A DNA stretch of 64,000 nucleotides from Cohnella ginsengisoli (GCF_029525555.1 NZ_JAPDHZ010000002.1:1215868-1279867); one strand, 5' to 3'. Positions 1-9,177 are shown, counted from the stretch's first letter. Notes: a model not told the origin generated them from the sequence alone. Translations and numbers: made by a program.

Positions 1-836
1 TTGTAGATGCGGATCCGGCCGTCCGGGCCGATCATGACGACGCCGCTGATCATGTGATCGAGCACCGACTGCAGATGGAGCTCGTTCCTGCGGATCTCGC
101 CCATATGATCCTGCAGATTGGCGGCCATCGCGTTGAGCGCTCGGCCGAGCTCGCCGATCTCGTCCTTGCCCGCGTCGGGAATGCGGACCTTGTAGTCCAT
201 GCCCGCCATTCGCTTCGCCGCGGACGTCATGCGTTCCAGCGGGCGCGTGACGCTAAGCGCCACCCTGTAGCTGACGAGCGCGGCCAACGCGAATACCGCC
301 AGCAAGCCGAGCGCGAGCGCCATCCACATGCGATCCAGGCTTTTCTCCACGGCCGAGAGGGACATGGCCAGCCGGATGACGCCGAGCGTCTCTCCGGTCT
401 CGCCGTTTTTGGACGCGTATGCGACGTACAGCATGTTTTCGTCAAGCGTATCGCTGTGCCGAATGCTCCGGCCCATGCCGCTCTGCATCGCTTCCCGCAC
501 TTCTTCGCGTCCGGCATGATTGTCCATCGTGCCCGGCGCGTGATCCGAATCCCCGAGCACCTCGCCGTCGGTCGCGATGTACGTGACCCGCATGTCCGCG
601 AGCTCCTTGAACCGGATCGCCTGCGATTCCAGATATTCGGTCTGCGCCGTCTTGGACTCGCCCTTTGGCCAAGGCGCCGCGGCAGAGAGCACGCGAAGCT
701 GCGTCTCCATGTGGCTGCCGAGCGCTTCAAGATGATTGTGCTTGTAAAACTGTCCCGTGAAAATGCCCGCCGCCAGCACGGACAACCCGATGAGCAGCAT
801 AAACAACGCGGTCAGCTTCAAGCGGAATTTGCTCAT
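1..836 (-). CDS. phoR: Phosphate-regulon-type sensor histidine kinase PhoR/PnpS, N-terminal part
   Basis: The gene runs off the left edge, so only about 278 residues are visible. In order they show a short cytoplasmic start, a hydrophobic segment (about 8-27), an extracytoplasmic domain with the motif TYIATDGEVLGDSD, a second membrane segment (about 165-185), a HAMP region (RPLERMTSAAKRMAGMDY, then KDEIGELGRALNAMA) and the start of a PAS domain (SVLDHMISGVVMIGPDG). The kinase core lies outside the window. This layout is that of the OmpR-partner kinases PhoR/PnpS, which sense phosphate or cell-wall state. The ATG at 836 has GGGAG five bases upstream. An in-frame ATG at 860 with a GGAGG 13 bases upstream is the alternative. 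In B. subtilis phoP directly precedes phoR, but here a divergent gene does, so the partner regulator is not adjacent. Confidence 0.85.
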   Translation of the reverse strand, partial: MSKFRLKLTALFMLLIGLSVLAAGIFTGQFYKHNHLEALGSHMETQLRVLSAAAPWPKGESKTAQTEYLESQAIRFKELADMRVTYIATDGEVLGDSDHAPGTMDNHAGREEVREAMQSGMGRSIRHSDTLDENMLYVAYASKNGETGETLGVIRLAMSLSAVEKSLDRMWMALALGLLAVFALAALVSYRVALSVTRPLERMTSAAKRMAGMDYKVRIPDAGKDEIGELGRALNAMAANLQDHMGEIRRNELHLQSVLDHMISGVVMIGPDGRIRIY

Positions 837-1018
837 GTGCGCTCCCGTGCGGCTTGCCATGCGTATAGCCAATCCTCCAATTGCCGACTTTTCTTTATCT
901 TAACACAGGAGTATTAGCGCAGTGTAAATTCAGGCCAACTTAACAGACCGATAGGGATGTCTCCGCCGGCAGATGTAAGTTATAGTAAAGCGAGGAACGA
1001 ATAAGGAGGAACCGCGAT

Positions 1019-1630
1019 ATGCAGCAGCATCACTTTATAGCGTATTTATACCGTCTGCGATACATTGAACGCTGGAGCCTTATGCGCAACTCGACCAAAG
1101 AAAACGTCGCCGAGCATTCCTACCATACCGCGCTGCTCGCCCACTTGCTGTGCACGATCGCCAAAGACGTATTCGGGCGGGACGTCGATCCTGACAAGGC
1201 GGCGAGCCGCGCGTTGTTTCACGATGCGACCGAAGTGATCACCGGGGATATCCCGACGCCCGTCAAGCATCACAATCCCGCGCTGCTATCGAACTTCAGG
1301 GACCTGGAGCGGTTGGCCGCCGAACGGCTGCTCGGCACCGTGCCGCCCGAGCTCATCGATGCATACGAGCCTCTGCTTATGCGGCAGACGCAAGACGACG
1401 AGCTGAACCGATACGTCAAAGCCGCCGATATCCTCGACGGCTATCTCAAATGCGTATCGGAGATGTCGGCCGGCAACCGCGAGTTCGCGACCGCGCGCAG
1501 GCAGTTCGAGGGCCGTCTCGCCGCGCTCGGGATGCCGGAGATCGACTGGTTCCTGAACCGGCTCGCCCCGAGCTTCGAAAAGACGATCGACGAGCTGTCC
1601 GAACGGGAGCTTGACGCCGATGCCGATTAA
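1019..1630 (+). CDS. yfbR: YfbR-like 5'-deoxynucleotidase (HD domain)
   Basis: This 203-residue protein has the length and all signature residues of the YfbR family, metal-dependent phosphatases that remove phosphate from deoxyribonucleoside 5'-monophosphates in the cytosol. The ligands known for E. coli YfbR are present at the same numbers: His33 (AEHSYH), His68-Asp69 (LFHDATE) and Asp137 (KAADILD). Arg18-Trp19 (ERWS), which select deoxy sugars, and Glu72 are also present. AAGGAGG sits eight bases before the ATG. It is divergent from phoR and overlaps the next gene by 11 bp, so the two are probably cotranscribed. The function is well supported by motif and spacing; the physiological role, dNMP turnover, is inferred. 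Confidence 0.92.
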   Translation: MQQHHFIAYLYRLRYIERWSLMRNSTKENVAEHSYHTALLAHLLCTIAKDVFGRDVDPDKAASRALFHDATEVITGDIPTPVKHHNPALLSNFRDLERLAAERLLGTVPPELIDAYEPLLMRQTQDDELNRYVKAADILDGYLKCVSEMSAGNREFATARRQFEGRLAALGMPEIDWFLNRLAPSFEKTIDELSERELDADAD

Positions 1631-2177
1631 GGAGACCGGCTTAAGTCGAGTATTGTCCATCGCAAAAGATTCGCTATGGATCGTCATTCCGCTGATTATC
1701 GCTGCCGCGATCTTCGGTTATAAGTATCATTTTCCGAAGCGAATCGCCGCCGACTATCCGGCCGTCGAATATCGGACCGGAGATCCGTCTTCCGCGGAGC
1801 AAACGAACATACACGTGAACGGCAAGCTGTACCGGCCTTTGTTTCGTGATCCGTATTTTAAAGGGCGCATCGCGATCGATAAGTATGAATTCACCGGTTC
1901 TGCGGATTATTCGATGTTTACGATCATGTTCACTAGCGACATCCAAAACGGCTGGGGCCTACTGAGCTTCAGTACTTACTTAAATCATATGCCTTCGATA
2001 GAATCGCTAGGAACGATCTGGCAGCATGGCGATATGAAGGAGCTCAAAGTCAATATTTTCGATCCGGTAGGCGCTGACAAAAAAGAATCGAAGGACCTTA
2101 TGCTGATTGCCCCCGCGACTACGATCGACGAAGCGTTGACGCTTGAACGCAGCTTCGCTGATCGCGGACAAAAGTAG
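1620..2177 (+). CDS. Membrane-anchored protein of unknown function
   Basis: I do not recognise this family. The 185-residue protein has one N-terminal hydrophobic segment (about residues 17-34, LWIVIPLIIAAAIFGYKY) with a positively charged flank after it. The rest is a soluble, probably extracytoplasmic domain rich in aromatic and charged residues, which fits a membrane-anchored protein with its C-terminus outside. The ATG at 1620 lies ten bases after a GGAG, whereas an upstream in-frame TTG at 1611 has no usable ribosome site. Its start overlaps the end of the yfbR-like gene by 11 bp, suggesting translational coupling. GC content appears lower than in its neighbours, so it may be a later acquisition, though I did not measure this. 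Confidence 0.6.
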   Translation: MPIKETGLSRVLSIAKDSLWIVIPLIIAAAIFGYKYHFPKRIAADYPAVEYRTGDPSSAEQTNIHVNGKLYRPLFRDPYFKGRIAIDKYEFTGSADYSMFTIMFTSDIQNGWGLLSFSTYLNHMPSIESLGTIWQHGDMKELKVNIFDPVGADKKESKDLMLIAPATTIDEALTLERSFADRGQK

Positions 2178-2233
2178 ACGCATAGCATCTTACTCCAACG
2201 GGACTGTGGTCGTACCGCAGCAACAAGAAAGAA

Positions 2234-2270
2234 GCTCCGCCCGCGCATATCGCGCCGGGCGGAGCCTTTT
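2234..2270. terminator. Bidirectional terminator between convergent genes
   Basis: GCTCCGCCCG and CGGGCGGAGC form a 10-bp stem around a short loop, followed by TTTT on the plus strand and by TTCTTTCTT on the minus strand. It lies between the convergent ends at 2177 and 2293 and can stop transcription from both sides. Confidence 0.8.
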
Positions 2271-2292
2271 CGATCTCAAGCCTGCAAAAGCA

Positions 2293-2718
2293 TTAAGCGT
2301 ACCAAGGATTTTTCATCAACCAGACGACGACAAGGAAAATAACCAGAATCACGATGCTCAGCGTCTGTACGCGCGAGATGTTGCTCGAAGCGTCCTGTCC
2401 GCCGGAAGCCGCGGCGACGATGCGTTTGAGCGGAGCCTGCACGATGCCGGACAGCGCGCCGAGCGCCAGGAACAGCACGACGATCGTGATCATCCAAGCC
2501 ACCTTGTAATCGTTTTGCGAGATCAGGTAGCCGCCCGTCAACAGCTGGAGGACCAAGGAATATTGGCCGATTCGACCCGCAGCCACCAGACCGCTGGCAA
2601 GGCCTTCCTGGGCCGGCGTGGACAGCTGCCGGAAACGCTTGGCCAGAAACGGCAGAAGGGCGTAAATGCCCATTCCGATCGCTCCGACGATGTGCAGAAA
2701 AATCATAACGTCATACAT
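2293..2718 (-). CDS. Small integral membrane protein, four predicted helices
   Basis: The 141-residue product is almost entirely membrane-embedded. Four hydrophobic stretches are visible: about residues 4-24 (IFLHIVGAIGMGIYALLPFL), 50-70, 74-95 and 117-138. The His-Ile-Val-Gly motif near the first helix resembles DUF2269-type predicted membrane proteins, but I cannot assign it firmly and no activity is suggested. The chosen ATG has GTGGAGGT 11 bases upstream; a longer reading frame starting at 2772 has no ribosome site. It stands alone between the shared terminator and the aminopeptidase gene 90 bp upstream. Confidence 0.6.
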   Translation of the reverse strand: MYDVMIFLHIVGAIGMGIYALLPFLAKRFRQLSTPAQEGLASGLVAAGRIGQYSLVLQLLTGGYLISQNDYKVAWMITIVVLFLALGALSGIVQAPLKRIVAAASGGQDASSNISRVQTLSIVILVIFLVVVWLMKNPWYA

Positions 2719-2811
2719 CGCGATATGTACCTCCACAACCATAATAAGACAAGTCACCCCTAGTATACACAAACCGGGCGGACAAGTAAAAAGGGCCGTG
2801 CAGGTCTCGTT

Positions 2812-4044
2812 TTAAAACGCCCATGCGCCCTTGACGAACACTTGCTCTTCGCTGCCGTCCGCGGTGACGCCGAAGATGTCCAGTTCGCCCGAACCCACCA
2901 TGAAATCGGTATGAACCGTACTGTTGTTCAAGCCGCGGGCCGACAGTTCCTCTTGGCTCATGTCAGCCCCGCCCGCGACGCAGGAGGAGTACGCGCCGCC
3001 TACGGCCAGGTGGCAGGACGCATTTTCGTCGAAGAGCGTCTTGTAAAACAGCAGGCCGCTGTCCGAGATCGGCGACCGATGCGGCACGAGCGCGACTTCG
3101 CCGAGATAGGCGGCGCCCTCGTCCATTTGCACCAGCGTCGCGAGCGCTTCGGCGCCTCTAGCTGCCGAAGTGCGAATCGCCCGGCCCCCTTCAAACTCGA
3201 AGGTAAAGCCGTCAATGATTTGCCCGGCGTAGCTGAGCGGCTTCGTGCTTGACACCGTGCCCCGCACGCCGCCCCGATTCGGCGCCGTGTACACCTCTTC
3301 TGTCGGCAGATTCGGCACGAACCAGACGCCGTCGGCGTTTTGCTTGCGCCCGCCGAGCCATACATGGTCGCTCGGAAGCTCGATCGTCAGATCGGTGCCT
3401 GGAGCCGCGTAACGAAGCACGCGATACTGCTTGGCGTTCAAAATATCCGCTCTGCGCTTCAAGTCGGCGAGATGCGACTCCCATGCGGCCAGCGTATCCT
3501 CGCGGTCGGCGCGAACGAGCTTGAAGATCGCTTCCCACAGCAGGCCGATCCGCTCGGCCTCGGGCGCGTCCGGAAACACTTTGTCCGCCCAGCCCTTCGA
3601 CGGCGCCGTCGCGATCGTCCAGCTGAACTTGAAGCCCCGCGACAGCACGCGATAGTCCTTCATGACGCGGCTTGCCGCCTTCTGGGCGTTGGCGATCCGC
3701 TCGCCCGGCACGCCGCTTAGCAGGTCCGGGTCGTCCGACATCAGATTGATCGAAGCCGCACCTGCCCGGGCGAGCTCCAGCTTCTCCGCCGCCGACCACT
3801 TCGGTTCCTCCAAAAACGCCTCGTCCGGAGCCAGATCGTATTTCAGTCTCGTGACGACCTCGTCCGTCCAAAACACCTTTACGTTACGCGCGCCCGCCTC
3901 GTATGCCTTTCGCACGACCAGCCTTGCCAGCTCCGCGCTGTCCAGGGACGCGTTGACCGCGACAGTCTGGCCTGGCTGCACGTTGGCGCCGACTTTGACG
4001 ATCAGTTCGGCATAACGATCCAACTTTTGCGCAAAATCGCTCAT
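2812..4044 (-). CDS. M29-family metallo-aminopeptidase (AmpS/PepS type)
   Basis: This 410-residue protein is a cytosolic aminopeptidase of peptidase family M29, which releases N-terminal residues from peptides using two metal ions. The residues known to bind metal or act in catalysis in the thermophilic and staphylococcal enzymes are present: Glu250 (PTEEVYTAP), Glu316 (AYLGEVALV), His345, Tyr352 (CHLAVGGAY), and His378 and Asp380 (HTDFMVGSGELD). Length is typical (about 410). The ATG is preceded by AAGGAGGG at five bases. It follows the M24 peptidase gene by only 12 bp, so the pair likely forms a peptide-salvage operon. It sits in the stretch that separates mdh from phoR. Confidence 0.93.
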   Translation of the reverse strand: MSDFAQKLDRYAELIVKVGANVQPGQTVAVNASLDSAELARLVVRKAYEAGARNVKVFWTDEVVTRLKYDLAPDEAFLEEPKWSAAEKLELARAGAASINLMSDDPDLLSGVPGERIANAQKAASRVMKDYRVLSRGFKFSWTIATAPSKGWADKVFPDAPEAERIGLLWEAIFKLVRADREDTLAAWESHLADLKRRADILNAKQYRVLRYAAPGTDLTIELPSDHVWLGGRKQNADGVWFVPNLPTEEVYTAPNRGGVRGTVSSTKPLSYAGQIIDGFTFEFEGGRAIRTSAARGAEALATLVQMDEGAAYLGEVALVPHRSPISDSGLLFYKTLFDENASCHLAVGGAYSSCVAGGADMSQEELSARGLNNSTVHTDFMVGSGELDIFGVTADGSEEQVFVKGAWAF

Positions 4045-4056
4045 GAAAAGCCCTCC

Positions 4057-5220
4057 TTAAAGATCTTCAACTGCAATGACGGTCAATTGCTTCGGATAAC
4101 GCGTGAGCACGCCTGCCGTGCCGTTATCTTGGATATAGACGTCATCTTCGATTCGAACGCCGCCTACGACCGAATCGTAAACGCCCGGTTCGACCGTGAA
4201 CACCATGCCCGGCGCCAAAAGCGTGCCGTTAGCCCCCGACATGGACGGCTGCTCGTGAATGTCCATGCCGAAGCCATGCCCGACCCGATGCGTGAACAGC
4301 GGCCCGAAGCCGGCCTTCTCGATCGTCTCGCGCGCAGCCGCATCGACAGCGGACACGGGTACGCCGGCCGCGGACGCTTCGATGCCCGCCTCGTTGGCAG
4401 CCAGCACCGCATCGTAAATGGCACGCTGCGCCTCCGAAGCTTCGCCCACGACGAAAGTCCGCGTGATGTCGGAGCAATAGCCGCCGGCCTGTACGCCGAT
4501 GTCGATAAGCAAAAAGTCGCCATGACGAATCTCGTGCTGGCCCGGCACGCCGTGGGGCAGCGCCGTACGCGCGCCCGTCAGCACGATCGTCTCGAACGCC
4601 GGACGATCCGCGCCGAGCGCTCTCATCTTGCGCTCGATCTCCGCGGCCAGCGCAAGCTCGGTCATCCCGACGCGAACCTGCGAGACCGCGTGTCCCATGA
4701 CTCCCTCGACGATATCGACCGCCCGCTGAATCCGGCCGATCTCGTCCGCGCTCTTGACGATTCGCATGTCCAGAATCGCCTGCTCCAGATCGGCAAAGCC
4801 GGCGCCGGGATAAACCGCCTGGAGCCGTTCTGCCTTGGCCAGCGAGACCGTTCCTTTCTCGACGCCGATCGATGCCACGCCTGTTGCAGGCATCTGGCCG
4901 CCTAGCAGCTCATAAGCGTCGTCGACGTCCGAGATCGGCACGATCGCGAGGCCCGGCGCCGCTTCTTCGGCAGCCATCGCGTCCAGCAGCGGTACGAACA
5001 GCTTCGTAGCGCGATTCGCGCCGTCAAGCGCGAGCGCCAGGAATCGTTCGTGCGGATTGCAAGCGAAGCCCGTGAGATAGGCGACATTCGTAGGCGAAGT
5101 CACCAGGCCGATTCGAACCCCTTCTTTTTCCATATAGGAAATAAGCCGATCTCTTCGCTCCTTATATACTTCCGATGACAATCGGATCATCTCCCTTTCG
5201 TATTCTGTGCGCCTCATCAT
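4057..5220 (-). CDS. M24-family Xaa-Pro aminopeptidase / dipeptidase
   Basis: This 387-residue protein has the two-domain layout of aminopeptidase P/prolidase-like enzymes: an N-terminal creatinase-type domain (to about residue 155) and a C-terminal pita-bread metallopeptidase domain. The five expected metal ligands are visible: two Asp (LLIDIGVQAGGYCSDITRTF), His (HRVGHGFGMDIHE), Glu (FTVEPGVY) and Glu (VRIEDDVYI). Such enzymes cut X-Pro bonds from peptides in the cytosol; exact specificity cannot be read. The first ATG of an ATGATG pair at 5220 has GGAG six bases upstream. An upstream TTG would overlap that ribosome site. It is 12 bp from the M29 gene downstream. Confidence 0.9.
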   Translation of the reverse strand: MMRRTEYEREMIRLSSEVYKERRDRLISYMEKEGVRIGLVTSPTNVAYLTGFACNPHERFLALALDGANRATKLFVPLLDAMAAEEAAPGLAIVPISDVDDAYELLGGQMPATGVASIGVEKGTVSLAKAERLQAVYPGAGFADLEQAILDMRIVKSADEIGRIQRAVDIVEGVMGHAVSQVRVGMTELALAAEIERKMRALGADRPAFETIVLTGARTALPHGVPGQHEIRHGDFLLIDIGVQAGGYCSDITRTFVVGEASEAQRAIYDAVLAANEAGIEASAAGVPVSAVDAAARETIEKAGFGPLFTHRVGHGFGMDIHEQPSMSGANGTLLAPGMVFTVEPGVYDSVVGGVRIEDDVYIQDNGTAGVLTRYPKQLTVIAVEDL

Positions 5221-5283
5221 AAACAACTCCAAGGTCGTCGGACCTTGGAGTCGGGGGAATGCGCGAGCAGCCGCTGCGGTCGA

Positions 5284-6228
5284 TCAGGCGTTTTCGACGA
5301 TCTTGATGACGTTTCGGACCGAATCCGCGGACTTGGCGAGCGCCGCCTTTTCTTCTTCGGTCAAGTCGAGCTCGAAAACCTTCTCGATGCCGTCGCCGCC
5401 GAGCACGGCCAGGACGCCCATGAACAGATTGTCGTATCCGTATTCGCCTTGCAGCAAGGCGATGACCGGAAGGATCCGCTTTTTATCCTTCAAGATCGCT
5501 TCGGTCATCTGGACGAGCGAGGCTGCCGGCGCGTAATAGGCGCTGCCGTTGCCGAGCAGGCTGACGATCTCGCCGCCGCCGACGCGCGTGCGCGCGACGA
5601 TCGCATCGATCTCGTCCTTCGGCAGCAGCTGCTCGATCGGGATGCCGCCGACCGTCGTGTAGCGCACGAGCGGAACCATGTCGTCGCCATGCCCGCCCAG
5701 CACGACGCCGCGCACGTCTTCCACGGAGACATTCAGCGCTTGGGCAAGGAAGGTATTGTAGCGGGCGGTGTCCAGCACGCCGGATTGGCCGATGACGCGG
5801 TTTTTAGGAAAACCGAGCGCTTTGTTGGCGACATAAGTCATCGCGTCGACCGGGTTGGAAAGGATGATGACATAAGCGCTCGGGCTGGTCGCCTTCACGT
5901 TTTCGCAGACGGACTTGACGATGCCCGCGTTCGTGCTCACCAGATCGTCGCGGCTCATCCCCGGCTTGCGCGCGATGCCGGCCGTAATGATGACGACGTC
6001 CGAATCGGCCGAATCCGCGTAGTCCGCGGTGCCGACGATTTTGGTATCGTAGCCCTGAACCGGCGCCGCTTCGGCGATATCCAGCGCCTTGCCCTTCGTC
6101 GGGTTCTCTAGCTGCGGGATATCGACCAGCACGACGTCCCCCAGTTCCTTCTGCGCCAGCATCAACGCCGTTGTCGCGCCCGTAAATCCGGCGCCCACGA
6201 CCGTAATTTTCGCCCGTTTCATTGCCAT
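5284..6228 (-). CDS. mdh: Malate dehydrogenase
   Basis: NAD-dependent malate dehydrogenase of the LDH-like type, 314 residues, which interconverts malate and oxaloacetate in the TCA cycle. Visible are the Rossmann GxGxxG (GAGFTG, 12-17), the Asp that fixes NAD ribose (VLVDI), the substrate-binding [11 protein letters not shown] loop with its arginines, the NPVDAMTYV loop and the catalytic [10 protein letters not shown] histidine. Active-site Arg instead of Gln at the loop favours malate over lactate. GGAGG lies eight bases before the ATG. It is the last gene of the citZ-icd-mdh order seen in B. subtilis. The long icd-mdh spacer holds a repeat and hairpins, so mdh may have its own promoter or be reached by readthrough. 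Confidence 0.97.
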   Translation of the reverse strand: MAMKRAKITVVGAGFTGATTALMLAQKELGDVVLVDIPQLENPTKGKALDIAEAAPVQGYDTKIVGTADYADSADSDVVIITAGIARKPGMSRDDLVSTNAGIVKSVCENVKATSPSAYVIILSNPVDAMTYVANKALGFPKNRVIGQSGVLDTARYNTFLAQALNVSVEDVRGVVLGGHGDDMVPLVRYTTVGGIPIEQLLPKDEIDAIVARTRVGGGEIVSLLGNGSAYYAPAASLVQMTEAILKDKKRILPVIALLQGEYGYDNLFMGVLAVLGGDGIEKVFELDLTEEEKAALAKSADSVRNVIKIVENA

Positions 6229-6333
6229 TCGAATTCCCTCCTAGAAGTTCCTCACGAATAGAGTACCCGTTACCTCGCCTGCCTTACTCTTCCCTCGAAC
6301 CGGTTTATCCGCCGTTCAGGCTTACTGATAAGA

Positions 6334-6381
6334 AACAGTCCCCCCTCGCCGACACCATAAGCACCGACGAAGAGGACTGTT
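6334..6381 (-). terminator. Inverted repeat between icd and mdh, possible attenuator
   Basis: AACAGTCC and GGACTGTT form the ends of an approximately 14-bp stem with two mismatches and a loop of about 19 bases. On the minus strand the stem is followed by TTTCTTATC. It lies in the icd-mdh spacer and could terminate or weaken transcription entering mdh. Confidence 0.45.
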
Positions 6382-6477
6382 ATTTAACGTTCTTCTCCCC
6401 CATCTAACCCACGCGCACGCACCTCTGTCCCCCAGCCGTTATTCAGCAGGGTGTCCAGAGGGCAAAGCCCTCGGAGT

Positions 6478-6598
6478 CCCCCTTTGAAGGGGGATCTAGG
6501 GGGGTTGTGCATCCCCGAAGGGGGGATCTAGGGGGGTTGTCGTATCCCCGAATGGGGGATCTATGGGATTGTGCATCCCCGCAAGGGGAAGGGGGAAA
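6478..6598. repeat. G-rich direct repeat of about 33 bp, three to four diverged copies
   Basis: A unit of the form CCCCGAAGGGGGGATCTAGG followed by GGGGTTGT and a short tail recurs at about 6478, 6512, 6545 and, degenerate, 6576. Each unit contains a small self-complementary CCCC/GGGG core. The stretch is strongly G-biased on the plus strand and fills most of the otherwise gene-free 6229-6621 interval between icd and mdh. No ORF in it looks real. Its resemblance to dispersed intergenic repeats elsewhere is an inference. Confidence 0.8.
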
Positions 6599-6614
6599 CG
6601 GGGGCATGCCCCCG
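6599..6614 (-). terminator. Perfect G/C hairpin immediately after icd
   Basis: CGGGGGCATGCCCCCG is a perfect 16-base palindrome seven bases after the icd stop codon. It is followed by only three T on the minus strand but by seven A on the plus strand, so it is a better terminator for plus-strand readthrough than for icd. Confidence 0.5.
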
Positions 6615-6621
6615 AAAAAAA

Positions 6622-7918
6622 CTACATATTCTTAATGATTTCATCCGCGAACGCCGAGCACTTGACCTCGGTCGCGCCTTCCATCAGACGCGCGAAGTCG
6701 TACGTGACGATCTTGCTGTTGATGGACTTTTCCAGCCCCTTGTAGATCAGGTCGGCCGCTTCGAGCCAGCCGAGGTGTTCGAACATCATGACGCCGGACA
6801 GAATGACGGAGCCCGGGTTGACGACGTCCTTGTCGGCGTACTTCAGGAGCGGTGCCATGCGTCGCTTCGAAGATCGCGTGGCCCGTCATGTAGTTGATGT
6901 TCGCGCCCGGCGCGATGCCGATGCCGCCGACTTGAGCAGCCAGGGCGTCGGACAGGTAGTCGCCGTTCAGGTTCAGCGTCGCGATGACGTCGAAGTCCGT
7001 CGGACGCGTCAGCACTTGCTGCAGCGCGATGTCGGCGATCGCGTCCTTCACGAGGATCTTGCCTTCGGCCAGCGCGGACTTTTGCGCAGCGTTAGCCGCT
7101 TCTTCGCCTTGCTCCGCCTTGATGGCGTCGTATTGGTTCCAAGTGAACACTTGGTCGCCGAACTCGCGCTCAGCCAGCTCGTAGCCCCAGTTCTTGAACG
7201 CGCCCTCGGTGAACTTCATGATGTTGCCCTTGTGCACCAGCGTGACCGACTTGCGCTTGTGCTTGATCGCATATTCGATCGCGGCGCGGATCAGGCGCTC
7301 GGAGCCGTCCTTGGATACCGGCTTGATGCCGATGCCCGAAGTTTCCGGGAAACGGATCTTCTTGACGCCCATTTGCTGCTGCAGGAACTCGATGACCTTC
7401 TTCGCGTCGGCAGTCTCGGCTTGATACTCGATACCGGCGTAGATGTCCTCGGTGTTTTCGCGGAAGATGACCATGTCGACCAGCTCGGGACGCTTGACCG
7501 GCGAAGGCACGCCGTCGAAGTAGCGAACCGGACGCAGGCACACGTACAGGTCAAGCTCTTGGCGAAGCGCGACGTTCAGGGAGCGGATGCCGCCGCCGAT
7601 CGGCGTGGTCAGCGGGCCCTTGATCGCGATGATGTATTCGCGGATCGCGGTCAGCGTGTCTGCCGGCAGCCATTCGCCGTATGCGTTGAACGCCTTTTCG
7701 CCGGCGAATACTTCGTACCAGGCGATTTGCTTTTCGCCGCCGTATGCTTTTTCAACGGCTGCGTCGAGCACGCGCTTGGAAGCGCGCCAGATGTCTCGGC
7801 CCGTCCCGTCGCCTTCGATAAACGGAATGATCGGGTTGTTAGGGACGTTCAGGACGCCGTTTTGGTCGACTTTGATCGGTTCGCCGGCTTGCGGCAGTTC
7901 GAATTTTTCGAGTTGCAT
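6622..7918 (-). CDS. icd: NADP-type isocitrate dehydrogenase (one frameshift)
   Basis: Isocitrate dehydrogenase converts isocitrate to 2-oxoglutarate and CO2 in the TCA cycle. The corrected product is about 431 residues, close to the 423 of B. subtilis. Visible are [16 protein letters not shown] at the N-terminus, [17 protein letters not shown], the [14 protein letters not shown] loop with the regulatory-serine region upstream, [14 protein letters not shown], and the nucleotide-binding [14 protein letters not shown]. After that motif the frame breaks: around 6841-6849 the plus strand reads CTTCAGGAG where CTTCGGAG is expected. The true C-terminus ([17 protein letters not shown] to ADEIIKNM) continues in another frame to the stop at 6622. 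An essential-pathway enzyme with one inserted base points to a sequence error. AGGAGG precedes the ATG by ten bases. It lies 146 bp after citZ. Confidence 0.93.
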
Positions 7919-8064
7919 GGATGGGTAGCCTCCTGGAATTTAAAAGTGATGGATGGAAAAGAATGCAAACGTCGGCGTTCCCGCTCGCAAAGGCGCGGAA
8001 ACCCGCGTCAAACCGGCGCGCCGCGCAACCGGATGGTCGTACGGCACGCCGTTGGACTGGTCGA

Positions 8065-9177
8065 TTAACGCTCGTCGACCGGCACGTAGTGCTGATCGAC
8101 AGGGCCGACGTACTCCGCGCGAGGACGGATCAGACGGTTGTCGGCGAGCTGCTCGAGAATGTGCGCGGTCCAGCCCGATACGCGGCTGATGGCGAAGATC
8201 GGCGTAAACAAGTCGCGCGGAATGCCGAGGAGCGTGTAGCAGGAAGCGGAGTAGAAGTCGACGTTCGGCTTCAGGCCCTTCTGGCCGGTCACGAGCTCTT
8301 CGATGCGAACGGACATGTCGTACAAGCGGCTGTCGCCGTTCAGTTCGCTCAGGTTTTTGGACATTTGCATCAGGTGCTTGGCGCGCGGGTCGCCCGTGCG
8401 GTAGACGCGGTGGCCGAAGCCCATGATCTTCTCTTTGTTGTTAAGCTTGTTCTGGATGTAGGGCTCGACGTTGTCCAGCGTGCCGATCTCGTCCAGCATG
8501 ACCATAACCGCTTCGTTGGCGCCGCCGTGCAGCGGGCCTTTGAGCGCGCCGATCGCGGACGTGACGCCGGAGTAAATATCCGACAGCGTCGCGACGGTGA
8601 CGCGCGCGGCGAACGTCGAAGCGTTAAGCTCGTGGTCCGCGTGCAGGACGAGCGCCTTGTCGAGCGCGGTCACCGCGACTTCGGACGGCTCTTCGCCGGT
8701 CAGCATGTACAGGAAGTTATGGGCGACGCCGACGCCCGACTTCGGCGCGACTGGCTCTTTGCCTTGGCGCAAGCGCGCGAAGGCGGCGATCACGGTGCCC
8801 ATCTGGGCTTGCAGCTTGATCGCCTTGCGGTAGTTGGCTTCCTTGCCCGGATCGTTCGCTTCGGCATCGTACAGCGCAAGGCTGGAGATCGCCGTGCGCA
8901 GCGCCGCCATCGAGTTCGCGCCCTTCGGATAAAGACGAAGGCCGTCGATGACTTCGCCCGGCACCGCAGCGGCTTCGCTCAACTGCGACTTCAGCGCGTC
9001 CAGCTCGCTTTGCGTCGGGAGTTTGCCATTCCAGAGCAGATATGCGACTTCTTCAAAGCTCGCCTTCTCGGCCAGCTCGTCGATGTTGTACCCGCGGTAC
9101 GTCAGCACGCCGTCGATAATGGAACTGATGGACGAGGATGCGGCGACGATTCCTTCAAGGCCTTTGGTAGCTGTCAT
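8065..9177 (-). CDS. citZ: Citrate synthase
   Basis: Citrate synthase, 370 residues, condenses acetyl-CoA and oxaloacetate as the entry step of the TCA cycle. The catalytic triad is visible: His217 (LHGGANEAV), His256 (MGFGHRVYRTGDPRAKHL) and Asp307 (KPNVDFYS). His182 (HADHELNAS) is also conserved. The length fits the short Gram-positive type II-like CitZ/CitA enzymes rather than the 430-residue Gram-negative form. The ATG at 9177 follows GGAGAG by six bases; a longer frame to 9213 lacks a ribosome site. It heads the citZ-icd-mdh set and has a CcpC-type dyad about 200 bp upstream. Confidence 0.97.
   Translation of the reverse strand: MTATKGLEGIVAASSSISSIIDGVLTYRGYNIDELAEKASFEEVAYLLWNGKLPTQSELDALKSQLSEAAAVPGEVIDGLRLYPKGANSMAALRTAISSLALYDAEANDPGKEANYRKAIKLQAQMGTVIAAFARLRQGKEPVAPKSGVGVAHNFLYMLTGEEPSEVAVTALDKALVLHADHELNASTFAARVTVATLSDIYSGVTSAIGALKGPLHGGANEAVMVMLDEIGTLDNVEPYIQNKLNNKEKIMGFGHRVYRTGDPRAKHLMQMSKNLSELNGDSRLYDMSVRIEELVTGQKGLKPNVDFYSASCYTLLGIPRDLFTPIFAISRVSGWTAHILEQLADNRLIRPRAEYVGPVDQHYVPVDER

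Noticed and set aside
6222..6407. A short plus-strand ORF in the icd-mdh spacer
   Set aside because: It lacks a ribosome site, and its composition is unlike neighbouring genes.
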